Origin: Hypomyces perniciosus
Lineage: Eukaryota > Ascomycota > Sordariomycetes > Hypocreales > Hypocreaceae
Direction: 5' to 3'
NCBI GenBank assembly: GCA_008477525.1
Contig: SPDT01000001.1
Coordinates: forward strand, 1,178,001 to 1,242,000
DNA length: 64,000 nucleotides
The notes under the pieces were generated by a model that saw only the letters and a program-made list of their open reading frames with translations, was not told where the DNA came from and searched no databases. The first letter of the stretch is position 1, and each line of letters starts with the position of its first letter. Below, piece by piece: positions 37,401 to 49,700 of this stretch. The translations under genes were made by a program, and so were the position numbers.

Positions 37401-39342
37401 TAAAGAGGGTCTTATATAGTATTAATAGCTCTTCTCGCAATATAGTATATAAAGGGCTTTATAAAAGCTTTAGCTTATTATTATCTTTATTGCACTTTAA
37501 GGAGATTTTATAGTTAATACCTAGCCTTTAAAGTAGTAATTTTACTGTTTTTTAAGTAGAGAATAATAAATAGAATTTATTATAGAGCTTAAGGGGAATA
37601 GTCTTTTTCTAATCTACTAATTCCTTTAACTAAGGGTTTTCTTAATATCTATTAATATAATAATATAAAGATAAAATGTATATTCTTTACTAGATTATTA
37701 TATATAATAGTATTTTATTTAAAGGGTTAAAGCAGATATAAATTAAGCAGTTTATATAGCTTATATACCTTTAGGTTTTAGATCGCTTAAAAATTACAGT
37801 TAAATATTTGTTTTTTAATAGAAGATTTACTGCTTGGTAGTATTATAGATTATATTATTTACTTCTCCCTATAGTTTCCTAAAAAGCAGGTTATAATTTA
37901 AACCTTTAGCTATATACGCATATAAGTGTTAAGTATAGTTATAGAGCTTTAGGTAGATTATAGCTATAGAGTTAATTACTATTAATAGATTCTTTTTAGA
38001 AAAGCTATCTAATTACTATTCTTTAATCGCGATTTAAAGAAAGTGAAATTTCTTTACAAGGGAGCATTTTATAACAGTATAGCAATTGCAATTAATATTA
38101 AATAAAGCAGAGATTGATATATTCTTTATTTTAGCCTATATTATTATTAATTTATTATTTATTTACTATTTAAATTCCTTTTATTTATTAATTTCCGCTT
38201 TACTTAACTTTTATATTTAAGTTTATATTAAAAAAGTTAAATCGCTGCTAAACTTAGTAATTTAAGGTTTCTACTCCTTTTAAGCTTATACTTTAACTTT
38301 ATAAACTTTATTAATATAAGCCTTGAAATTTTTTTTAAAAGTTTATAAGTACTTTTAGGCTAAATATTTAAAAGAATTATAACAGAAATATATTTAACAC
38401 TCTTTACTTAAAAGGGAATCTCTATACTGCTAATCCTTAATATAATTAACGCTAATTATCTATATATCCCTTTTATAATTATAAGTATAATATTTAGCGC
38501 GTCTATTGCCTTTAGCCTTTATATTCTTTAAACCTCTATTTATTATAAAGGAGGCAGTCTTTATAAATGCAGTAGATTTATTATGGTCTAATCGCTTAAT
38601 TTTATTAGTAATATCTTAAATTTACTTTAATTAATAGCTATATTTTTATAAAAGGTTAACCGTAATTAAGCTGTATTGCAGCTTTAAAGAGAGGCCTCTT
38701 TTAAAGAATATAATCTTTATTTAATTTACTTAATCTTCCCTGCTAGATTTAAAAAGCTTTTATTTAAACTTTAATAAAAAAGATAAAAAACTAGCTCCCT
38801 TTGTTTACTATAGTATTTAAAGCTTTTTATCAATATAAGCCTAAAGACTTTAATTTTCATAGCTTTAATTAAAGTATATTATAAAGTTTCAAAGGTTATA
38901 TCTGCCTCCTCGCCTACCTAAAAAGTAATAAATAGCTATTATTTATTAAAGCTTAATTTTAAAACAGGTATTAATAAAATATTAAAGATCTCTATTCTTT
39001 ATATAGAAATACTTATTAAAAGTTATTTTATTATATATTTACTGCACTTAAACTATATATTTACTTTACTTTTTTAAGAACTTTAAAGGGTTAAGAAAGG
39101 GTTTCCGCCTCTTTAAAATAGTATACTAGTCTATAGAGGAGGCGGCGCTTCTTTTATATTATTCCTTTTAATATTAAATGCTTATACAATAGCATTTATT
39201 TACTTTAAAATCAGCTATATTAATTAGTTAACTAAAGTAATAACTTACTCGTTACTAAGGCTAAAGTTATTATTATTAGTAAGGCTAACTATTTTAATAT
39301 ATATAGGGAATTAATAAAATTAATAGAAATAAGCTTTAAATA

Positions 39343-39610
39343 TATAATAGGCATAGCCTTTATAGTAGCTAATAATAGGGCGCTATAGAATTATCTATTT
39401 AAAGCTAAAGAGCTAAAGAATAGAAAAAGGGACTATCTAGCTATATATATTGATTTATAGGGCAGTAGTATATATATGTATAGGCCTAGGGCTTATGCGC
39501 GGTGCCCGCATATATATATATATATATTAGCAGGTCTGTAAAATGTAGGGAATCGTGGTGCTGGGCTTGGTATAGCCGAGGTCCTTCCTAATTAGGTTTA
39601 ACCTATAATA
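39343..39610 (-). repeat. Gypsy-2 5' LTR
   Basis: 268 bp. It keeps more G/C than its partner, for example CGTGGTGCTGGGCTTGG near 39553, so the two LTRs were mutated unequally. Confidence 0.9.
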
Positions 39611-39615
39611 GTTTA

Positions 39616-40790
39616 AACTACTTTAAAGTATTCCCTTTAAAATATTTAGCAGCTAAAAAGACTTTACTAGTATTTATATTAAAGTTAATTCCTTATTAAA
39701 TTTTATATTAAGTTTAAAATAAATATTAATTGTATTTAGTTTTATAAGCCTATAATAATTATTTAATTAAATTTAGCGTTTTTAGTAATTAAGTATTTAT
39801 AATATTATTCCTATTTATAATTAGCTTTTATATATTAAAAGGCTTCTTTTATATAAATATATAATTATTTTATTTTATTACCTGTATCTTTATTTTCGCT
39901 TTTATTTATATTATTATTTGTATTATTATTTTGCTTTTAGTGAAAAGGCAGAAAAAAGGGTAAACCATTAGGATTATTAAAAAGAGGATACTATAGTAAA
40001 TATATTTATAGTATTATTTCAAAATTTTAATAGCCTTTTAAATAAAAGTTATTAATATATAATAATCTAAAATAATTTTTAAAGGATAAACTAAAGCTTA
40101 TAGGTTTATATTAATAGAAAGGTTAAAGATAAATATTAAGTAAAGCAATATAATTATAATTTTATAAAATAGGCAGTTTTAATAAATTCAATTCATTCAT
40201 AACTATTTAAATAATTATATTAAATAAATAATAAGCTAGTTATATATATATGAAGGAAATCTATATATAATTACTAATATTCTAGTAAATATTACTGCAA
40301 TTACTGTAATAGTGCAGTAATCAAGTAAATAATTACACTTCTTAATATAGTAAGCGTTTAAGTAATTACTTTTAGCGCAGTAATTACCTATTAATAATTG
40401 GTCGGTATAACCGATATTCTCCTGTATCCCCGTAACCTAGTCTTCGATATAGTCGGGTCGTGATATTAATAAAATTCTAGAAAATTCCATTTTAAAATCT
40501 ATATAAACCTATATATATAAACCATTTATAACTATATTACCATAATTCTATATATTTATTTCAACTTTATATCAATTTATATTACCTGTTAAGGAATAGT
40601 AAGACATAAAGTATAAATACTAACACTTTCTTATCTATTATTTTAATATTTAATATTTAAATAATTAAGCTTTATATATTAATTTAAATACTCTTTATAT
40701 AATTAGTAAGCATTTAATTATATAATTTGATTAAAGGTATTTAGTTCCTTATGATATAGGCTTTTTAATAGAGTTTTTAAAAGGTAGTAC
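39616..40790. other. AT-rich spacer left of island 2, with TAATTAC-rich segment
   Basis: Degraded AT-rich DNA to about 40280. A short segment at about 40283-40400 is dense in GTAATTAC and its partial inverted copies, then a small patch of normal composition at 40395-40460. No open frame. The segment resembles the subterminal repeats of a DNA transposon, but no paired end was found. Confidence 0.4.
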
Positions 40791-40893
40791 TTTTGGTGTA
40801 AAACCCATGGCGACCTTGGGGTCCTGGCGAAGTTGTGGGTCGACACTCTAGATAGAGTAAGACCAGAGACTTAAATCATTTTAGAGATCTGCA

Positions 40894-43800
40894 ATGGAGC
40901 CAACGCATTGCAAATGGGCCTCTCGAGTTCGATTGTGTCAAGTATTTCGGCAAGCATCTTCTCAGCCGCCTAAATGGGCCGTATCTGCATGTTCCTTCTT
41001 TGCAGCGAGGTATGGACAGGGATTGCGGAACGGCCCCACAATCTTTTCCGCTCGAGGGATATTAAGGAGGCCCCTCATCCCAGGTTTCGTCTACCAGAAC
41101 CAGAAGATTTTTCAGATCCTAAGTAATCTGCAAAGTTCTCAGACGCGGCGCCGAGAGCAGTCGAAAAGAAAAATGTTGCAACGCCTTAAGAGCAAGGTTT
41201 TGAGACGGCAAGCCGTGCCTGATGGGTCCGAGAACCCCTCCCGTAGACCTGACGCCACTGAGTCACGCCCCGAAAAGTTTGGTCTGTTCTTTGTCGCCGG
41301 GAATCAGCCAAATCCTGATGGATCTAAACTCTACTCAGTGGATATCGTTGCGATTCACGGCTTAGCTGGAGATGCGTTCTCGACTTGGCGTCATTCAAAT
41401 GGGGAATTGTGGCTTCGAGATCTCCTACCGAGGTTTCTGCCTGGGTGCCGTGTCTACACCTATGGTTATCCTTCAAAGATTTTCTCTGAATCCTCGTTTG
41501 CGCGAGTGCAGGAGTACTCGCGGGGACTCTTGAGCTCCCTAAGAGACATTCACGAGGACTCAAGTACTGTATCGCCACCAAACCAATTACCCATATCGAA
41601 GTATGTGTCTGACATGAGAGTCAGGGCGTTCGCACTATCATCTTCGTATGCCATAGCCTTGGTGGCATTGTTTGCAAACAGGTTCGCACCTCATTCGCTT
41701 TGTAAGGCACAAGCTGACCTATGTAGGCATTGGTAATTGCTCACGAAGATGACAAGTTCTACGGAGAAGTGTTAAGATCAACCATTGGCGTCATTTTCTT
41801 GGGCACACCTCATAGAGGCAGTGATTCTGCCAACCTCGCCAATGTTTTCGGAACAATAATCAACATTTGCATGGCTACAACGTCAGCTGGGATGCGATCT
41901 AGAACAGTTAGAACTGATCTACTAGACCATCTTAGCTACAATTCCGATGCGCTCCAGGACCTCCTCTTGTCAGCTAGAAATCGATTGCGCAATCTCGCAG
42001 TGGTTTCTTTTTATGAAACGGAAGCGACGGCTCCTCTGTCGTCCTTGGTGAGTTCACAAGCTCAACCCCACTATTACTCGTTATCAGGTTTGGTTCTTTA
42101 TTTTTTAATCGCATTGGATTTGTTAATTGAAAAAAAATCTTCATGATGTAAAAAATTATTAACCTTTGAATTTTTTTTATTTCATGTTATTTGATTTGAT
42201 TTGATTTGTTATTTCTTGATTCAGTTTTTGAGTGAAGACGTAGCTGATGCGAATGAAACGGGGAACAGATTGTCGATCGCGCATCTTCAGTATTGGGCAT
42301 TCCAAACGAGGATGTGATCCCTCTATTTGAAGATCACAAAAGCATTTGCCGCTTTGCTGGCGAGACCTCGAGCTACATGGCTGTGGCCCGAGCTTTGCGG
42401 AGGATTGCCTGCCAGGCACCAGACGTTACTCAGGCACTCGCGCGCACAAGCACTCATTCGTCAGATAGGAGTGAGTCTCACGACAGTTAATAATTTGTAA
42501 ATATCATGGCAAAGCCCTGACCGCCTTCGAGCCCTTAGTGATGTCGAAAAAACGTGCCTTACACTCTTCAATGTCTTCGACGTCGCTGAGTACGAGCGTT
42601 TGCTTCCGAGGCCAATCACAGGCACTTGCCAATGGATTCACCAACACCCTTTGTTCGTCTCTTGGCTCCAAAAAGGTGACAATTCTCTACTTTGGTTGAC
42701 GGGGCACCCAGGCTGTGGTAAGACAATGCTATCCTTCTCCCTAGCTCAATACCTCAGAGAAGTTCGCACGACCAGAACGCCCCAAAATGTTCTCATATAC
42801 TTTTGTGACGACCAAATCAGCAAACAAAAAGATGCAAAAGCAATTCTTATTGGCCTGATCTTCCAAATTGTTCATCACCATCGTTCGATGATCCGACATG
42901 TGCGGCGAGTTTTTGAGCTGCAAGGTCCCAGCATGATTCAGTCATTTTCCTCGCTCTGGAACGTATTTCTCAGAATTGCGAGGGATCCGAAATCCGGCAT
43001 CCTTTACATCATACTTGATGCCCTAGATGAGTGCGAGAAGGTCACCTGTCGTCAGCTTCTCGAGTCAATCTCCGACATGCTAATCGACTCTCTTCATTCG
43101 ATGCGAAGCGGTAATCGGGTCAAGTTCCTCATAACAAGCCGTCCTTTCCTTCGTCAGTCGCATATCACAACGAATCAAGCTCTACAACCTCAAATATCCA
43201 TCGACGAGGGCGAAGCCGGTTATTCTGCAGACCTTCGAAGTTTCATCCAACAGAGAGTTGATGAGATCTCCCTCAAGCGCAGCTACTCGAGCGAAGTCAA
43301 GGATTTCTTGTTGCAAGCTCTGAATTCTAAAGCCGATCATACATTCCTTTGGGTCCATGTGGTCCTTGCATCGGTAGAGAACAGTCTCCTTACGTCGATG
43401 AGGGACTTTAGAGACATTATCGCTAGAGTTCCTCCAGGCCTCGAAGATACATACATGCGATACTTGTCTGCTATTCCTTCTCAACATCAGGATGATGCTT
43501 CACATCTGCTGAAGCTACTATTGGCAAGCTCAAGGCCTTTGCATCTGGATGAGATCAACATTGCTTTCACCATAAGCTCTTCCCACATTTCCTCGGAGGA
43601 TGTTCTACGAGATTTTCAAACTGCAATCGTCCATACTCTTCAAGGAATTCTGGGCCCTCTAGTAAGAGTCTCAGGATCAAAGGTGTCTTTAGTCCACCAG
43701 TCGGTCAAGGACTTTCTCCTTCAAACTGGCAGTCTTGGCGATAGCTTCCCTGCCATGCGTACGATCAACACAGAAGGCTCTGCGTTGCGAATGGCTTCTG

Positions 43801-45326
43801 CTTGCATTCAATACCTCCTTCTTGAGGATTTCAAAATTGATTTGTTCTCCACAGAGAACTCACCGACCAAGTCTCTTTTTAGGACTTATGATATCCATGA
43901 TGAGCTACCCATCAGCGACTTTAGCGGCGATTTTTGGGACGAGGAAGAGTTTAACCTCAACGCTAATGCGCTGTTTCAGGAACCGGGTGCGCTGAATTCG
44001 GAAATCTGCCGCTCTATTGCTTCCAGGTATGGCTTCTACAGCTATGCATCATTGCATTGGGCAGAACACTTTGCTCTTTGCGAAGAATCTGCATCTGACG
44101 AGCTCAGAAAAGCAGCCAACTTGCTCTTAAATACTAATATTGGGAATTGCCGCAATTGGTTACAGTTCTACGACGCGGAAGTCGTTACTTCGATGGATGA
44201 CAGTTCTACTGATCAGGATCCAATCATCCTGGCAGCGCGTTTCAATTTGCATAGAGCGTTGAAGGACCTGCTCTCCAGTCGCGAACCTTCTCAGGCTATC
44301 AAGAACAAGAGTCTGTTTTGGGCATCCAAACTCGGCCATAGCCGTATTGTTGCCATACTGCTCACAGCTGGTGCCGAGCCTGATGTACGAGGGCCCGAGA
44401 GACAGATTGCGCTCACAGTTGCGGCTCAGTACGGTCATTTGGCATGTGTGTCCGCATTGTTAGCAGATGAAAGAACCAGCATGAACATTCCTGGAAGAAA
44501 TGGAAGGAGCGCACTCTCATTTGCCTGTGGTAATGGGCACGATCATATCGTCAATGTTTTGTCGAGTCGAGATGGTTGCAGAGTCGACAATGGGGATAAC
44601 TCTGGGGCGACTCCTTTTTTTTGGGCCGTGGGAGGAGGCCATTACTCAATTATCTCGACGTTGGCAAAACATCCAAGTGTTGATATCAACCACCGCGACA
44701 AGTCAGGGCGCACAGCCATTTCCTGGGCTGCCGGGGATGGGATGGATGAAGTGCTACAACAGCTGCTAAGGCTACCAGGCATCGATGCCAACATAAAAGA
44801 TAACAAAGGAAAATCACCACTCTCCTGGGCAGCTGGTAACGGCTGCGCCGGCACGGTTGATGTTCTCGTTCAAAACAAAAAAGTGGATAAGATAAGTCTC
44901 GACAAAGACAAGAGGAATGCGATATCCTGGGCAAGTGGAGGCGGACACCTCAATGCGCTGCGCATCCTCCTGAAAAATGGATGCACAGGAATGGACGCTG
45001 AAGATGCTGATGGGTGGACGCCTTTGGCGTGGGCTATCCAAACCAATTCGCCCAGAGTTGTCCAAGCCCTTATCTCTACCGGATCGATTACTCTTGACCG
45101 GCGCGATCGCGCTGGAAGGACAGCTCTATCTTGGGCGGTTGAGTACGGACATGCATCGGTTGTGAAGGTGCTTCTGGAAGAAGGAGCCAATCCTGAAGCT
45201 AGAAGTAATAGGGGCACAACGCCGATATCAATCGCGAAACAGTTTGGGAGGAACGACCTGCTAAACGAACTTTTAAAGGATAGTTCCGGGGGAACCAGCG
45301 CTTACTCTGATTCAAAGAGTCCATAA
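40894..45326 (+). CDS. SesB-like hydrolase / NACHT / ankyrin NLR (STAND) protein
   Basis: Proposed exons: 40894-41568, 41625-41681, 41727-42047, 42269-42474 and 42515-45326 (1356 aa). A second in-frame ATG at 41173 gives 1263 aa and may be the real start, because the first 93 residues resemble nothing. The N-terminal alpha/beta hydrolase has AIHGLAGDAFSTW, the nucleophile motif VCHSLGGIVCKQ (exon 2) and FLGTPHRGSD (exon 3). The NACHT has a Walker A motif GHPGCGKTML (coded at 42702-42731), a Walker B-like YIILDALDECE and FLITSRPF. The C-terminal third is about ten ankyrin repeats with recurrent SWA(A/S/V)G(D/N/G)G cores. Introns 1-3 join conserved blocks in phase. Intron 4 is weak: only a GTCTCA donor at 42475 keeps the frame. 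Such fungal NLRs act in non-self recognition and regulated cell death. No RIP stops. Confidence 0.85.
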
Positions 45327-46248
45327 ACGACGCTTGGTTTTGTGAAGATGAGGGCTTCCTAAGGGATAGACCGGCGGTCGCGTGGGGAATGTTGGCAAAA
45401 GGGGTAGGGCGTTCCTTGAGCAATGGGTCGAATGTCACATATGGTGATGATCTGTTTAATATGGCCATATAGAAACCAACTAGGCAGATAGGTTTATGGG
45501 ATGGCTGATGCCATCGAAAGGGTTTGGTGATGATGATGTCTACTACGGAGTACGGCCACGGGCCTCAGTGACTACAGTGGGGCGGTCAGAGGCATAATTT
45601 TGCTCGGATGCTGCGAACGTTGACGCTGATGTTTCCCAGGACCCCTTATTTAAGAGTAAGTCCTAATGCCCGTTCCTCAGCAACTACTAAGCGGCAAAGC
45701 AAGTCGGCGGTCACGTGTAGAGCTGAGAATCAAATGCGTCCTGTGGAGGGATAATCCTCTGATGATGCCATCGCGGTGATTATAGTGACCTGAGGCTAGG
45801 AACCAAGATGATGTGCTGAGTTGCACCAGGATACATGCCATTTGCATCCTGATAATAACTCCAAGCATGCTGTCAGCGACGAGGATCATGATGGATTTCA
45901 CGGCGTAAGACTCAGAGAGGACGAAATGAAATGACAGTCTGGTCAGTTCCTACGTGTTCAAGCAGTCATCCTTTACCCACAGTAATTTCAAGAATTCTCC
46001 ATTTTGGTTTTCTTCTTTTCCTGTAGCTTGTGGTCCACCAAATCCTTACTATTCTTCACATCAGCCAACTGATACTTGTGTCGCAAAAAGATAAGACATG
46101 ATCTCGGCCGGGCTGAATTCCAGCTCTGGAATCTTAGAGGCAAGTTCGAGTGTCTAACCAGCCTAGGGTTAGAAAGTTAGTCAAGGCGGGGCACACAGCC
46201 ACACGAGCCACCGAGTGCCTTGAGGAACGAAGTGACGAGAGGTTCTTC

Positions 46249-46272
46249 TTTTTTTTTTTTTTTTTTTTTTTT
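46249..46272. repeat. Poly(T) tract
   Basis: 24 consecutive T on the plus strand, possibly the tail of an old minus-strand retroposon, though no element body is visible beside it. Confidence 0.85.
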
Positions 46273-46505
46273 GTGACTTTTACCCTTCCAAAATTTCCGA
46301 GGCCATCGCCAACCCCTAATCCGTAAAGTGGTCCGTGCTTTTCTCGATGCCCTATCTGCTGCCGGCCGACTCTCAAAAAAGTTAGTCTTTTACCCCGCTT
46401 TAAACTGCCCAATCGTTTTCTTTGCCGATGCCGCCAAAGCCGGCCGGCCGGGTCATTCATTCATTATCAAGTTGACCGTTCCAACACTTACCTTCTATCC
46501 CCACC

Positions 46506-46560
46506 TGCTATCTGCTATCTGGTATCTGCTATCTGCTATCTGTTATCTGCTATCTGCTAT
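46506..46560. repeat. CTGCTAT heptamer tandem array
   Basis: About seven to eight imperfect CTGCTAT units (variants CTGGTAT, CTGTTAT). Confidence 0.85.
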
Positions 46561-46648
46561 AGCCCCAACAGGCCTGCCGCCATTCTAATAGTCTTTTTAC
46601 TAAGTCGCCCTAATTGTATTTCCGCTGCCCCTATACTTTCCGACACCC

Positions 46649-46792
46649 TGTTACAGGCTAGGCTATATCTCCCGGAATCACGACTATACCGAATCCGGAA
46701 ATACAACCAAATCTAGACCGCTTGCCTAATTAGGAAACCACCTTAGCTACAACCCTATACGCACAACTATATAACATATATATAGCTAGTAA
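46649..46792 (+). repeat. Gypsy-3 LTR fragment
   Basis: Matches the first 144 or so bases of the solo LTR at 19050-19273 (TGTTACAGGCTAGG to AGCTAGTA), then switches abruptly to the LINE 5' end. The remaining LTR part is not found at the far end of the LINE copy. Confidence 0.8.
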
Positions 46793-49700
46793 CTTCCCTC
46801 CTACAATACCAGGTCTTGGCACCTTATGCTAACATTTTCGCACGCAACACCACTAATATACTAATAGTACATTAAAACCTCTACTCGCAATAGCCTTAAA
46901 GCCTGCAAGCAGCAGTTCCTTTAACCTAAAAACATATACACCTAAGAAACTATAATAGAAAGTAAAAAATATTATCCTTATAGGGGCAGAAATAAAACTC
47001 TATATTAATACTATTACTGTTAAGCCTAGTATTAAATTAAAGGAAAGCCAGTATGTTAAAATATACTTAAACTTAAAGCCTAATACTAATAGTAACTGTA
47101 ATTCCTTAACTTCTAGTCTACTAAACTCCCCTTTAGCCTCTTTTATATAACTAAATACTAAAATTAATACTTTTAAAGCCTTAAAAAGCATTAAAGCTAA
47201 TAGCTAGGCTTTATTTAAAGACTATATAGCAGTTTTCTATATAATTTATAAAATATTTAATAATACTATAGCTTAATTCCTAATACAAAGAAAATATAAT
47301 ATTATTACTTAAATAACTTAAAGTTTTATTAATTACTATACTAATAATAATATTACTGCTAAACTATAGCTTAAAGCTATTTAAAACTCTTATACCAGTA
47401 AACTATATACTAGCCTCCTGCCTAATATATTATACTAAACACGCTTTTAATTATATACTGCTATATGTCAGAGACCCTCTTTGGGGCAGACGGATCGGGC
47501 GAGGGGCTGCGACCCTAGGGAAGAGTAGAGGAGGTTGAAGAGCAGTCGCTTGGAGGAGAGATAGATGCTAACAAGCAGGTAACAAGCCAGAAACTAGTAG
47601 TTAGGTGTAGCAGCAGTAGTTTACTGGTCTCTGAAGTTCTATATCTTCGGGGACCATAGTTGCTCTTATATATGCATTCCGGCCCATATAATATCATGAG
47701 AGCTCCGGAGCTTCCGGTCTCCTGACACTATAGCTTGTAAAGCGCATGAAATAAAAATTCCTTTAATTAATATTAAAGAAAACTTATAGGTTTTTATTAA
47801 ATTAGACTGAAGATTAATAATATAGTAATATAAAGTATATTATATTTATATAATAATTATAAGAATTATTAAAGGATTTAAAGTAATCTTTTAAATATTA
47901 TTAATAAAGATAAAATAATTAATAACTTTAATTAATTAAAAGATTAAATAATAGCTTTTTAATAAAGAGAATAAAATTAATGCCTATTTCGGCGCTATAA
48001 AGGTTAAAGTGGTCTAATAATAGTTTATATATATAGTTTTAAATTATTTAAAAAGAATTATAAACTTCTTTAATAATATAAAAGTAAACTTCTTTAAAGC
48101 TATTAAGCTAAACGTAAAAATATAAATTAGCTAAAATCTAATTAATATATAGTTCTTAAAATAATTTTATAAAGATTAATAAAGGAAAATAATATTACTT
48201 TTTTTCTTTAAACTATATAATAAAAGGTTTACTTTGTTTAGTTTTAATAAAATAGTAAAATTAATATAAAAGATTAACCTTTTAATATAATATAAAAACT
48301 GCTAAAACTTTTACGTTTAATAAATATATAAAAGGAAATTTAAATACTATTTTTATAATAGCTTTAAATATAAAATATAAATTTACTTATTAAATATTTA
48401 ATACATTAACTATTTAAGACTATAAAAGGCTATATATTAATAATATTTAGCTAGGCTTTTCTATAGTTATAGAAAACTAATATACCTTTTTAAATATAAA
48501 ACTATAAAAGGTATAGCGATAAAAAGTAAAGATCTTTTAAGAGATTTACCCCTTTACTTTTAAGCCTTTAAATACTATTTAAAATATAATAGCCATTAGC
48601 CCCTTTTTATTATTATATATAGCAGTAATAGAGAGGCTATTATAGTTTTAAGTAATAGGAAAAAGGTAATACTTAAAGATAGTATTTTTTAGTAATTTAA
48701 ATAAATACTAAAAGATTAAACTTAAATTATAGAAATAGTAAAACTTAAAGGATATTTTAAGTTAATATTAGTAAAGTAAAGCTAATATATAATACTGCCT
48801 TTACTTTTATAGTTAAAGAGGGCTATAATATTATTATAATATAAAAACTATATATTAATATTATTTAAAAAGGCTACTATTATATAATAATATATACAGA
48901 ATTTTAAACTTCTTTTTTAATAATAACTTAAATTAACTATAATACTTAACCTTAAATCTTTATATATATAAAGAGGAGAGTCGGGATTTTAGTTAAGTAA
49001 TTATTTATTAAAATTACTTAAAACCTTTTATAGGTCTATATTAATAAAATTATAACTATTGACCTTTATAGAAAATATAATATGTATAATACCTTTATAA
49101 CTTTATTTATATAGCTAGTTATTAAAAATTATTTAATAGTAGGAGATTTTAATATAATATACTCTTTATAGTAGGCAGCTAATAATTAAAAATAAAGCGT
49201 ATTAATAGCTATAGACTAAGCAGCTAAGGCATTACTATTACTCTTCTATAAATTAGCTAAAATAATAAGTTAACTATTAAATTATCTACCTTTTTAACTA
49301 TAGTAAAGGGATAAGTGTAAAGAGAGCTATTAAACTTTTTTAGCTGCTAAAAGAACTGCAGTTATACTATTAAATATCTATCTCTATAATACTAGGAAAT
49401 CCTTTAAGAAGATAGTAAAGAATACTAAAAGGGTATACTAATAAGATATTATCGGTACTATTAAAGAAAGTAAGGATATCTTTTATATAGCTTACTAGGC
49501 AAAGCTATTATTAATCTTTTAACAACTGCTACTATAAATTAGCGATTAAGTTTTTACTTTTTAAAAGGAAAAGGCTATTATTTTCTGTAATGCTACACTT
49601 AAAAGATATATAGCAGCTGATAATATTAAAGACCTATAGTCCTTAATTAATTAATAATAGTAAATTAAACTCCCTTTAATAGTTTTATTAAATAAAGTAG

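Larger units (their letters stand above)
34213..39610 (-). mobile_element. Gypsy-2 LTR retrotransposon, complete, RIP-degraded
   Basis: LTRs at 34213-34478 and 39343-39610 (266 and 268 bp, ends TATAATAGGC...CCTATAATA), with a perfect GTTTA duplication at 34208-34212 and 39611-39615. A C6 tract at 34482-34487 is the minus-strand polypurine tract, so the element reads right to left. On minus the reverse transcriptase is clear at about 37100-36950 (FINYILCLFLDNFGIVYINNIL with Asn for the catalytic Asp pair), followed by a region matching DAGLxxxLxKxxF-KEVKYFSFII. The 3' internal end (about 34500-34740) is homologous to the chromodomain region of Gypsy-3. Total length is 5398 bp. No frame is open. 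Confidence 0.9.
45327..46648. other. 3' flank of the NLR and right edge of island 2, no gene supported
   Basis: Ordinary composition with no recognisable protein; open frames are short and conflict. Contains a TACGGAGTAC motif (about 45545), a 24-T run and a CTGCTAT array (listed separately). Composition stays ordinary right up to the Gypsy-3 LTR fragment at 46649. Confidence 0.5.

Noticed and set aside
46134..46460. 108-codon minus-strand frame with a poly-Lys run
   Set aside because: The Lys run is the translation of the 24-T tract; nothing else in it is recognisable.
47000..47191. 63-codon minus-strand frame with a matching frame at 51925-52116
   Set aside because: The two peptides are alike only because they are antisense to the same LINE ORF1 region. 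The sense strand carries the ORF1 remnant, and RIP adds stops unevenly by strand.
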